Source of the DNA: Hyaloperonospora brassicae
Lineage: Eukaryota > Oomycota > Peronosporomycetes > Peronosporales > Peronosporaceae
Reading direction: 5' to 3'
Length of the DNA: 64,000 nt
NCBI GenBank assembly: GCA_947650285.1
Contig: CANTFL010000320.1
Span: 124,001-188,000 of the forward strand
Part shown: piece by piece, positions 42,991 through 52,500 of the stretch
Layout: each line of letters starts with the position of its first letter
How positions within the stretch are numbered: position 1 is the stretch's first letter
Notes under the pieces: generated by a model
Database searches by the model: none
What the model was told of the DNA's origin: nothing
The model's input: the letters and a program-made list of their open reading frames with translations, nothing else
Position numbers and translations under genes: made by a program

Positions 42991-44845
42991 TGTGGTGAAG
43001 TCTATCTCACAAAATTACTTTAGTGAATGTCAATCTTTTACTTGCCCAGACTTGCCGACTCACGGAGGGGGTACTCCAATCCGTGCCTTGCTGTATAACC
43101 TTGTGCCCACCTTGTGTACCCGTCGGTTGGGCTGGCTTGAGCTCTTCGTAATGGCCTTGGGAGGTGTCGATCTCGATGAGAGATTGGGTTGAGCGTTCGC
43201 TTCCGGTGCGGAAATCTTCACACCAAGAACAGGGGTTCTGCGATCTTGATCTTGAGTCGCGGCAGTCACTCTTGGGTGATGTCGCGATCTCGATCTTGAA
43301 TCACACCGATCTCGATTTGTCTTCGGGATCGGGGTCTTCGCTGTGCGGAAATCTTCACTCAGCAAATAGTTGTCTTGCGTCGATCTTGCGTTGGGATCGG
43401 TCCGATCTGGTCTCGGGATCGGCCGATCTTGCTGGAAGTGCCCAAATTGGGCAGATCGGTGTCCTGTTTTGCGAAAATGAAACACGCCGATCTGTCCCGA
43501 AGATCGCTTTGATCTTGCTCGGTATTGTCTTAAACTCCTTGTCCAGATCTTCTGACCACTTGAGCCGTCTCGCGATCTTGTGTCCAATGTCCTTTTCCTT
43601 TTCCTTTGTTGTGTGGCTGCTACCCTAGCAGTTGAGTTGAGTGTAAGTACTTGATCGATCCGGGCCAGATATCCCGAGATCGCTCTTCTCGATCTCGGCC
43701 AACAATCCAAGATCGGTCTTCTGTGTACGCGTAACACGCATGCCTTGACCCGCCGGGGAAGCCAAATCAATCTTGCCCGGATAAGAGGGGAGGAGAACGT
43801 GCGTCGTGAGCAGAAGAAGTAGAGTTCATGTCTATTTATCAACCAACCAAATTAATAGCCAGCCTATCATTAAGCCAATTCCCAACCATAGGTCACTGTC
43901 CAAGTCCATATCACCTTAAAGCTTGACCGCCCCCTTGAACACGTGTCGAAATTCTGTGACCTGTAATCCAAAGATAGCGCCAATACTTCCGATATCGTAC
44001 CTAGACACCAAAAGGACCAAATTCCAAATTCGGTACCAAATTCCAAATTCGGTACCAAATGCCCACTTTTGGTACCGAAAAGTCCAAAATAGTATTCAAA
44101 ATGTGGAATGTGTCTAGACCCATTTTGCGACGTCAATTCGACCGGCTTCCACTGGCTCGTTCGGTCTGAACTTTTGGGAAATTCCTCATGAACCTTCAAC
44201 GAGCATGTACATCACAATACAATAGCTCCATCATCGCTATATCTATAATCAGCAGGGAACATGGCCGATCTGATGCTCAATTCGAGATCATTGAGGATCG
44301 ACACCGTGCGGTCCGGTCACATGTGCTCTTCCGTCCATTGAGCGTACTCCGATACCATCTTCAAGGGTTCATCTGCTCAATAGGACCTTCCGTAGTTCTC
44401 ACAACGGTCCCACGGACTCCCACAAACATCCACATTTCCAGATCAGGCCATGATTAACCTAAATCAGTACTCCCTCTGGGAGACCGGTAAAGAGTGTCAC
44501 CGATCTGCAGGATGTTAAACCTTTGTCACAGAGTCATATCACATCACCTGGTCCCAGATCTTTGTCCCAGATCGCTCCACGGAAATCGCTCTATTTGTCG
44601 TCGTATCCCAGATCGCTTCATGAAAATCTTTTATTTGTCGTCTTGTCCCGGATCGCTCCGTCTCAGGTCGATCCATATCCATCAGTCTGGTAACAGTTGG
44701 ACCATATCGCCGATCCCCGTTGAGATTGTTTCCCACCTCCTCATTGGATCGCCAGGTCCCATGGCCTCATTTTTTCCAATATAAGACACCTTGACTGGGT
44801 GGCAACCGATTCACGTACCATCATTTAATTAGTGACTTTACCACA
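42991..44845. mobile_element. 1855-bp LTR-like insertion in element F
   Basis: The insertion starts TGTGGTGAAGTC and ends GACTTTACCACA, so its 12 bp ends are inverted repeats with one mismatch. AAGC occurs directly before (42987-42990) and directly after (44846-44849), a perfect 4 bp target duplication. Removing it joins the F protease-RT region smoothly. TG...CA ends and the 4 bp duplication suit a solo LTR of a gypsy-type element, although the length is large and no RT-type coding is inside. A non-autonomous DNA element is the alternative. A left-end fragment of the same family is at 24245-24470. Confidence 0.75.
43200..43720. repeat. GATC-rich low-complexity block
   Basis: Dense repetition of GATCTTGATCTTG, GATCTCGATC and GGGATCGGGGTC variants. 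This produces long but meaningless open frames on both strands, notably a 260-codon Arg-rich frame on the reverse strand at 43060-43842. It lies within the 1855 bp insertion and resembles 1930-2260. Confidence 0.8.
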
Positions 44846-44869
44846 AAGCCAAGAAGGTATAAATTGGAC

Positions 44870-45720
44870 GAAATGAAGGAATCACTCACGCCGGCATTCC
44901 AGCCAGAGGCGTTCCTGCCGAACTATCTTGACACTAAAATAAGACTAATTGCTTGTCATTACTAGTCGAGCACAAAGCGCTTTACGACGGACACCTCGGA
45001 CGAATGCGCTTTCCCGACTATGAACTGCCTATTTAACCGAATTACAAGCCCATTCATGCAAAGTCCTACAAAATCGCGCGCAGCTAGGAAATCTAAGCCA
45101 AAGGGACAATTCAGAGGCTTATCAGTACTGACGTGCTAGAGCAAATTTATGTCGCGGAGATGGCATCACCCCCGTTTTTTGACTTAATCCCAAATGGATC
45201 ACTGCGTCTTTTAAAGGACTATCGTGAGCTAAACAAGTATCTACGAAGGATTCCATACTACGTACCACGCATTAGAGAAATCTTTGTGCGCTTGTATAAC
45301 GCAAGGTGTCTATCAACATTTGACGCAAACCATGGAAGATATGCTTGACGGATAGCTCGAAAAAGCCGCCCACTGACAGCTTTTTGTTTGCCATTCGGCA
45401 AATACGAGTACAAACGACTACCGATGGGTATATCAACAGCCCCTGATGAATGCAAAGCAAGCATATATCGTATTTTTTGTAATCTGCCGTTCATCGTGGT
45501 GTTCCTGAACTACCTTCTAGTGTGTTCCAGTACAAACGGAGATCATCTCGCCCATTTGCGCATCCTCTTCGACCGCCTGCAGAACTATGGCGTTTCGTTA
45601 AATGGAAAAAAGTGCCATATTTGGTGCAAGGAGGTTAATTCGCTTGTGTATACGACATCGGCCGATGGAATAAACCTTCGAAAAAAGAAAACTGAGGTCG
45701 TATAGAAGATCGCAGTATCA
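44870..45720 (+). pseudogene. Element F reverse transcriptase
   Basis: Fragments read FPDYELPI near 45020, then at 45133 LEQIYVAEMASPPFFDLIPN, SLRLLKDYRELNKYLRRIPY, and in 45388-45705 PFGKYEYKRLPMGISTAPDE. The catalytic box is expected in VVFLNYLLVCSSTNGDHLAH, but it reads FLNY where a YxDD/FLDD box should be, so both catalytic Asp are lost (one to Asn, one to Tyr). It ends with YGVSLNGKKCHIWCKEVNSL. Stops and shifts separate the parts. Confidence 0.75.
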
Positions 45721-45774
45721 CGCAGCTTAAATAAGCTTCGACGTTTCTTATGCATGATAAACTACTAGCGAGAC

Positions 45775-46375
45775 ATGATTTCAAACAAGACAACCGTGTG
45801 CAAGCCACTTTATTGCTTCACAAACGCTAACATACCGTTTACATGGCTACCCAGCGATACGAAGTCCTTTCAAGAGATCAAGCGGGTATTTTCAGAGGCC
45901 GTTCTGTTAGCGTTACCTAACTTCAAGGAGACTTTCCATGTATACCCGGATACTAGCGGAACCCAGATCGGTAGATTGATCATGCAAGGCAACAAAATTC
46001 TGGCATGTTACTCGCGAAGTCTCACCAACCACTAAATCAATTATACCACCATGGAACTGGAGCTCTTTTCAATAGTTGAGATGTTACTAGAATACCGAAC
46101 GATTCTCCTCGGATTTCCAGTCGTGGTCCATTCAGACCACAAAAATTTGATCCATCCCAATAAAGCAAGTCTTCGAGTAAAGCGCTGGAAATTTATCCCT
46201 TCTAAGTATCGCCTGACCATGACTTATATTAAAGAGGAGAAGAATATTGAAGCAGATGCCTTCTCACGCATGCGTTTTAAGAACAGTGAAGGTCCATCGA
46301 TTAATGACGAAGTCTACACGCTCAATACAACGCCAGAGTGCGTAATGCATGATCCAGTTATCTGCAAGCATTAAG
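45775..46375 (+). pseudogene. Element F RNase H
   Basis: It reads FTWLPSDTKSFQEIKRVFSE, then FHVYPDTSGTQIGRLIMQGN (the catalytic Asp region, Asp retained in PDTSG), ILACYSRSLTNH, a stop, then MELELFSIVEMLLEYRTILL (Glu), VVVHSDHKNLIHP (Asp) and EKNIEADAFSRM (last Asp). One TAA at 46033 splits it. This is the standard gypsy connection and RNase H order. Confidence 0.75.
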
Positions 46376-46386
46376 AGAACGATTAA

Positions 46387-47400
46387 ATGATCGCATCGAT
46401 CAATGTAGGATGTCTTGCAGGAACCAACAATCCAGACTATCAGCTCAAGGTTCTCTTGGGATGTACCATTGTTGGGTACAAAAACCAAGTAATCGTACCT
46501 GACAGTCTTAGTGATGACCTGATCAACTGGTACCAAATGAAACTCGGCCATCCAGCAAGTCATCGGCAACACCAAACGATGCGAAGTACCCTATACTGGC
46601 CGCACATGGACTCAACCATCGACAGATTCGTTCGTCAATGCATCACGTGCAAGCGCCCGAAGCTACACGGAGGGAAAAAAGCTCACGGACTTCTACCACC
46701 ACGTACCCATAACACCATCAACCCGTTCGATGTTGTCCACGTTGAACTCATCGGCTCATACGACGGCGGATATTATGCGATAACAATGATCGATCACGCG
46801 ACTCTTTAGCTCGAGATTGCGGTACAGACAGATAAAGAATCGCTGACGACGGCTGAAAGTTTTGATCACGAATGGCTTTGCCGATACCCGCGTCCACGAC
46901 AAGGTGTGCACGACCAAGGGTTGGATTTTACCAAAGCAGAATTCCAGGAATTATGACGCAGTTACGGCCTAAAATCAAGGCCGATAAAATCAAAGAAACC
47001 ACAAGCTAATGCTATCTGTGAGCGTGTGCATCTGGAATGTTTGAACGTCATTTGTTGTCACCCAGGCGCCGATTGAAAGAAGGTAATTCATTACGCCGCT
47101 ATTGTCGTACGGGCATTCTACCATAGCACACTCAATGCATCCTCGGTACAACTCATATTTGGGCAAGGCTTAATTTCGCGCCAACTTCACGAGGCTAATT
47201 GGGGTTACCTGTCGAAATGGCGATTTCACGCTATCCTAGCTATCAACACACGCGAGAATACCAAACGGCTTGTGCACTTTTACCACCCCGGAGACCACAT
47301 AATGATCCGAAGACCTAATCAGTTTCGTGCAAAGACTAATGAAGTGTCGGAAGGGGCCCTACCCCATTAGTACTGTGCATGAAAATTAAACCGTCACTAT
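46387..47400 (+). pseudogene. Element F integrase
   Basis: The zinc region reads YQMKLGHPASHRQHQTMRST, LYWPHMDSTIDRFVRQCITC and KRPKL, with H-H-C-C in place. The core begins FDVVHVELIGSYDGGYYAIT (the usual first Asp is Glu), MIDHATL, then after a TAG a decayed stretch with RQGVHDQGLDFTKAEFQELW-like sequence near 46900 and KPQANAICERVHLECLN near 47005, which holds the catalytic Glu. The C-terminal domain is visible near 47270 (YHPGDHIMIRRPNQFRAKTN). It is broken by several stops. Confidence 0.7.
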
Positions 47401-47479
47401 TGACATAGGCGCGACGACGCAGCGGCTGTCGATTCGTCGCATTTTACCGTGCTAGTATTATTGCTTCATAGATGGGGTA

Positions 47480-47741
47480 TGACATGAATACCACCTACAC
47501 TGGTTCGTGATGGATGGAATCTAATTCACGACCAATCTACGACTAAGCTGAGAAGAATCTAATGGATGGATTGATGGATGGTTGATGGATAGGTGAAAAT
47601 ATGGAATATGATGAAGTATTCTGCTAGGCACGGTAGCTTAACACGTTCTTTAATACATTCTCAATTCTCCTATGACCTTGCCAGGCTCTCTCAAGCAAGG
47701 CTAGCGGACCGATCACCCCTCTACAAGCCAAGGATGTATGT
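47480..47741 (+). repeat. Element F 3' LTR (262 bp)
   Basis: It starts TGACATGAATACCACC after a GATGGGGTA purine-rich stretch and ends GGATGTATGT. Same length as the 5' copy, with about a fifth of positions different. Confidence 0.82.
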
Positions 47742-47744
47742 GCG

Positions 47745-48118
47745 GCCTCTATTATCCAATCCGCAAATTTTTCGCAAAACGTTGAGATGACGTCCGTAAG
47801 TGCATGACAAGCATCATCGTCTTCCGCGCCAATGACGCTATAGATTTCAGCGCGCGTCTTCAGCAGTCCTTGTGCCACAAGTGGTAGCGTCTACTCCAAT
47901 TGTACTAGAGTTGGGTATGACGATATCGTAATAAGCTTTGTGAGTATCTCAGAGCTTGCCTGCAAATACCGAGATTTGGTTTGCAATGCGTTCAACAGCA
48001 CGGAAAGTATAATTTCGTCCTTGCTGTACAACGACGCTAGAGATAGCCCTGCCGGTCTGGTCCAGATATTCAGGCAGGCTAAGGCTTCACCATGTAGCGA
48101 AACCACGAGCACGTCGTG
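47745..48118. repeat. 373-bp direct repeat, right copy (flank of element F)
   Basis: Second copy of 40914-41286, beginning at CCTCTATTATCCAATCCGC just after the F 3' LTR and ending at CACGTCGTGG, where karyopherin sequence continues into unique DNA. Confidence 0.85.
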
Positions 48119-48482
48119 GTCTTCGCGCGTGCAGACGAGATCGCCAATCTACGTCACCAAGTATCCGCTCAGAGACACCGGATGTATTTCCATTGCATCC
48201 TTCGCTGCAAATTGCAGCTCCGCAATATTCATATCCTCAGAAACGCAGCGTGCAAAGACCATTAAGATTTGCTGCTTATTGGTGTTACCCGTTGTCTAGC
48301 AGGTAGTCAATAATTGCAAAAATGGAGACTTGCATACTTCCGGAAACGAGATCATCACTACCGCGTAGCACGCACACAGCTTTCTCACAAGCGCTACAAG
48401 GTCGTACGAGACCTGATCTCGTACGATCTTGCAGCGCTTGCATCAATGTTTGCAGCGACACACGAATTGCTTCTTTGGTCCC
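47745..48482 (-). pseudogene. Karyopherin (importin-13/transportin-3-like) gene, upstream part
   Basis: Reading leftward from 48482 gives EAIRVSLQTLMQALQDRTRS, SMQVSIFAIIDYLLDNG, then (after a shift) QQILMVFARCVSEDMNIAEL, FAAKDAMEIHPVSLSGYLVT, VVSLHGEALACLNIWTRPAG, VLLNALQTKSRYLQASSEIL, LLKTRAEIYSVIGAEDDDAC and ALTDVISTFCEKFADWIIE. The helical repeats and the order relative to the left part support the same karyopherin gene, N-terminal to the piece at 39670-41286. At least two stops are present, plus shifts. Element E abuts its upstream end, so the gene's start is lost. Confidence 0.5.
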
Positions 48483-48924
48483 TGTAATTGAGTAGCCCGT
48501 TACATGATGTTGCCTCTAAGGATAAAATGACAATAAAGAATATTACTCTGATCATTCTTTCATCAATATCACAGAGCATGATTATATTGTTGAAGATGAC
48601 CGAAGGGTCTACTTATTGGTTGATATTGATATGATATCGACCCACTGATCGCTGCTAGACGCTCGCAATAGGTGGTGGATGAACGTCATCATACATTTAG
48701 CTAGATTAATATAATTAAGTCAAGATAAACAGAGACATAAGATCGATAGGACTTAATTGTATTAAATAACAGTTTTACTTTACCAGAGACTAGCGTGGTC
48801 ACTCAGTATCCTTTCCTTCCTCTGTGTTGGTGCAACACTTAGCGGGGCACTGAATATCACTGTTGTCAGTAGAAGTGAGCTCCGCACTGTTCAACCAGTA
48901 CGTTGTCACGAGTGCCCCGTTACA
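48483..48924 (+). repeat. Element E 5' LTR (442 bp, D type)
   Basis: It starts TGTAATTGAGTAGCCCGTTA and ends GCCCCGTTACA. It matches the D 5' LTR with very few differences. The first eight bases are unlike both D LTRs. Confidence 0.88.
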
Positions 48925-48926
48925 CC

Positions 48927-48942
48927 TGGTAGCACTCTGTAG
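48927..48942 (+). promoter_or_regulatory. Element E primer-binding site
   Basis: TGGTAGCACTCTGTAG lies two bases after the 5' LTR, the same as D and very similar to B. Confidence 0.65.
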
Positions 48943-48980
48943 TCCGTCCAAGGACCACACTTGCATCGCCCAACATTAAC

Positions 48981-49892
48981 ATGTTGGACAAAGTTAAAGG
49001 CGACAGATTTCACGGAACTTGTGAAAGCTACTCCCTTTTGAGCGATGTCGAAAGAAGTGCGATCGAACGAATGAGTTTGACTGTTGGAGAGGAATCTATC
49101 TGGTCCATGCTATCCACAAGGAATAGAGACCAGCAGCATTCCGTCATTAGCAAGTTATTGCAGCGAGAAGTTGACGATTCGCGAGCGCAGGTGACCTTGT
49201 TGGAACAACAAGTTGACCAGCGGACGGAAGAAATGAGACATCATCAGCCTCAGTCCACAAATTCGACGCGTGAGCGTCGACAGGAGTCTATAGTTAGAAA
49301 TATCCAAGTATCAGGGTTCGAGTAAGACTCCCTGTTAAGATGGTTCGTAGAAGTCGATGGTGCCATCGAGGTCCGTCGCATCGACAACGAGAGAATGCAA
49401 GTCGCATTCGCTCAGTCTTACTTGGCAGGGGACGCCAGGAATTGGTCCCTTAATCTCAAGTTACACAACCCGAACGTGTTCTAGTCGTTCGACGTTTTCA
49501 AGACCCTGCTAAGTGGGACGTTTGAGCCTCCCAGGGCAGAGTTCAGGACTCCCTTTGAACTCCTTGAGATTAAACAGGGTAAGCGTAAGGTTCACGCTTA
49601 CGCTCAGCATGTACGCTACCTTGCAAGCTGCATGGTAGTGAACACTGTATGTGAAAGTGTGAAGATCGCAATATTTATTGAAGGTCTTGCAGATGGTTCT
49701 GTAAGGGACCACCTGTTTCGAGGGGAGCTGAAGACGCTCTCCGAAGTGATCTACGCTGCGGAGCAGGAAGGCTTTAGTGTGAGACAGGATCACACTACTC
49801 TTCTTCCTGTCGTCCACAAAGACGATCAGCGGACGGAGGCCCAGAACCAGTGGACCTCTGCCATGTTGAGGGCGACAAACCTCGCTCTGTGA
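48981..49892 (+). pseudogene. Element E gag
   Basis: One frame of 303 codons from ATG 48981 with in-frame TAA at 49323 and TAG at 49482, then a stop at 49890. The protein is the same as the D gag in every residue of the listed segments, including the coiled coil LEQQVDQRTEEMRHHQ and the capsid part FAQSYLAGDARNWSLNLK. Both internal stops fit loss of Gln codons. After 49892 the reading continues in the -1 frame with a decayed knuckle (HRCHKLVQYAYEF) toward the protease. Confidence 0.8.
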
Positions 49893-51052
49893 ATGACAAG
49901 CGAATGGTGAGATGACATCGCTGTCATAAGCTGGTACAATATGCATACGAATTCAGTATCCCCCGCTGAGGACCACGTGGTGCTGAGAGCAGTAACCGTC
50001 CACCAGTTAGAAGAACTGGAGGACGAGGGTCTGATGCTGTTGCAAAGCCGCAACGGCAATGCGGACCCTAAAAATGGTCGGGGTCAGTAGGGGCGGAGCA
50101 CCCTACTGATCCAGCAACATCAAGAGAATTTGCAAATCTCTTGACGAAAGTTGCTCCAGGCACACAGTCGTTGTGTGTCTCTGCTCCTGGTTATGAAGTG
50201 TCTCTCATCACCTAGACATTGAAAGTGACAAAGGACTTGTCTCTTCGCGCCCTAGTTGACTGTGGGGCGTCGAACAAATTTGTTCGTCTCCAGTCACTAG
50301 AGGCTGGAAGTATCAACTTCGTGGAGCGGGAGATCCCTCCAACGAGAATGACGGTGCGCCTTGCGACAGGCGTATCGATCACTGTGAATAAACGTGTAGT
50401 CGGAATCCACTACACGTTGGAAGATGAACAGTACGATGATGAATTTATCGTACTCGACCTGGATGACAAGTTTGATGTCATCCTAGGACTACCTTGGCTC
50501 AGAAGATACGAGCCAACGGTGAGCTGGCAGCATCTATCAGTATCGATGCCTACCACTTGTTCATCAGATGACGATCTGACGAATATCTTAGAACGCCCAA
50601 ATTCATATGGTTGTACTGCGAGTGAGTGCGATGACCTCAGTTGCGGTACGGTCGTTAGTACGACTGTACAAGAACACAATGTAGATGATCACTACATTGT
50701 GGAGAAAGCTCTCCTGTATCCTGTGGATATGAATTCCCAGGAAGTAATCGAGACAGTGAATGTCTTAACTGATGACGGATCAAGCGTAGGCGCTCACACG
50801 CTTGATCTGGTAGTGCCTCCAAAGTTAACTTCGGAGATAACTAAATTGCCAACTCTGGAAACAAAACGGTTATTGCGTGCTCTGCGTAGTGGCAAAGTCA
50901 AGCGGATCCGCGCACACGTCACAGAGGACGAGTACGTCATCGATATTCGATCGGCAACGGGTTTTACTGAGACCGAACGGGTTCTCAGCAGTTCATCGAT
51001 GAACGAAAGCGTCATCGATAAGAAGACTTGGATTGAGAGGTATGAATCTTAA
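49892..51052 (+). pseudogene. Element E nucleocapsid tail and aspartic protease
   Basis: The frame has stops at 49913, about 49970, about 50080 and 50213 before an open stretch of 277 codons (50219-51052; the first codon there is TTG, so it is not a gene start but part of gag-pol). It carries the active site LVDCGASNKFV (Asp-Cys-Gly), RMTVRLATGVSITV and DLDDKFDVILGLPWL. It differs from D at a few residues only (DDK here, DDR in D). The frame continues into RT after one TAA where Gln fits. Confidence 0.8.
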
Positions 51053-51079
51053 TCCTGGAAGTCGCTCCAGGCAAATCCT

Positions 51080-51960
51080 TTGTATAAGGATTTGATCGAA
51101 TTCAAGGATGTATTCTCGGAATCCGTACCTTGCGAGGTACCTAAAGATAAAAGCACTCGACACGAAATCGAGCTCAAACCGGGCTCGAAGTACTATGTCA
51201 TGAAGCAGTGGCCACTGCCTCGTGAACAGGTGCAAGCAATCGATAACTTCTTTACCGATTGCTTAGCGACAGGTCATGTGAGAGAATCAATTTCCCCTCA
51301 CAGCTCTCCGACCTTTTGTGTGCGAAAGGCCACAGGAGAATGGCGGATAGTGCACGCATTCAACAAATTTGATGCTGCCACGGTACCGGCTTAGACGCCG
51401 ATACCGAGGAAGGACGTTATCATAGATGGTATGTCAAAGAGTACCATCTTCTCGTACATGGATCTGATGGATGGATTCTATCAGATCCTCATGCGTGAAC
51501 GGGACATCCCGAACACGGCAGTGAGCACCCCCAGTGATATGCTGTGGGAGTAGCTAGTGATGCCACAGGGGCTGAGTAACGCTCCTGCAACTTTCAACAG
51601 ATGTGTCACAAATCTGTTGAGACCGGTGCGGGATTTTGGACCGAGTTATTTTGACGATTTGCTCGTACATAGACCGGCTATTGACGGGAAGACAGACGTT
51701 GAAGTTCCCAGAACTCACGTTCGTCAGGTTCTTCAACTCATGCGCAAGCATGAGCTGTACGCCAACCTCAAGAAGTGCATATTCGCGGCAAGAGAAATAC
51801 CACTTCTTGGGTGCATCGTGGGTAAAAACGGTGTACGCCCCGATCCCGAGAATATCAAGGCGATCACCGACTGGCCTGTGCCAGTCGATGTCAAGGAACT
51901 GCGATAGTTTCTTGGGTTAGAGGCGTACTTGCAAAAGTATTCGCCCAACTATGCCGGGAT
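51080..51960 (+). pseudogene. Element E reverse transcriptase
   Basis: Same frame as the protease. Fingers: RHEIELKPGSKYYVMKQWPL. Palm: YMDLMDGFYQILMRERDIPN. Catalytic box: FGPSYFDDLLVHRPAIDG with both Asp. Then MRKHELYANLKKCIFAAREI and DWPVPVDVKELR. In-frame TAGs at 51392, 51551 and 51905 are shared with D. With those stops no RT could be made, though the catalytic residues are intact. Confidence 0.8.
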
Positions 51961-52049
51961 GACTGTTCATCCTTCTTGTTTACTCAAAAGAAGCGAAGTG
52001 GTTATGAAACGCTGATTGTTAGCGTTCCTTTGAAATCATCAAGAAAAGC

Positions 52050-52500
52050 TTGATGCAATCGACCATCTTGTCGATTGCAGATCAGGACAGACCATTTCAT
52101 GTGGTCTGTGACGCCAGCGATTTTAAAATCGGCTGTGCATCGATGCAATACGACACAGACGGCGCCAAGCGCGTCATCTGCTATCAATCGCGTCAGCTGC
52201 AACCAGCCGAACGCAAAAACCCATTGCATGACAAGGAACTCCTTGACATTAAATATGCACTGGCTACGTTTCGCATCTATCTCTTGGGAGATAGACCGTT
52301 CATTGTCTATACGGACTATGCGTCACTACGCACGGCCGTAAAAAGTTCCCACCTCTCGCGACGAATAGCGAGGTGGTTGTCTTTCTTCGCGGAGTATAAC
52401 TTCTCCGTGAAGTACAAACCAGGACGACTCAACGTCGTCGCTGATGCGTTATCACGCCGACCCGATTTCGAGCCGACTCCCCAGTCAACAGTGAGGCGTT
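52050..52500 (+). pseudogene. Element E RNase H
   Basis: A frame shifted by one from RT reads HVVCDASDFKIGCASM, LHDKELLDIKYALATF, FIVYTDYASLRTAV and NVVADALSRRPDFEP, with all expected acidic residues. After PQSTV the homologous reading moves to the integrase frame at 52499, although the listed frame stays open to 52763. Confidence 0.8.

Larger units (their letters stand above)
41287..47741 (+). mobile_element. Element F: Ty3/gypsy retrotransposon, third family
   Basis: A gypsy element of 6.45 kb including a nested 1855 bp insertion. LTRs of 262 bp lie at both ends. Gag with zinc knuckle, protease, RT, RNase H and integrase follow in order on the plus strand. Its proteins are clearly different from those of B and D/E. 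All catalytic boxes inspected are damaged. The two LTRs differ at about a fifth of positions by eye, so it is old. It interrupts the karyopherin pseudogene, and a 373 bp stretch of that gene is present on both sides instead of a 4-6 bp target duplication. Confidence 0.85.

Noticed and set aside
43060..43842. 260-codon Arg-rich reverse frame
   Set aside because: It lies entirely in the GATC-rich low-complexity block of the 1855 bp insertion. The open frame follows from base composition.
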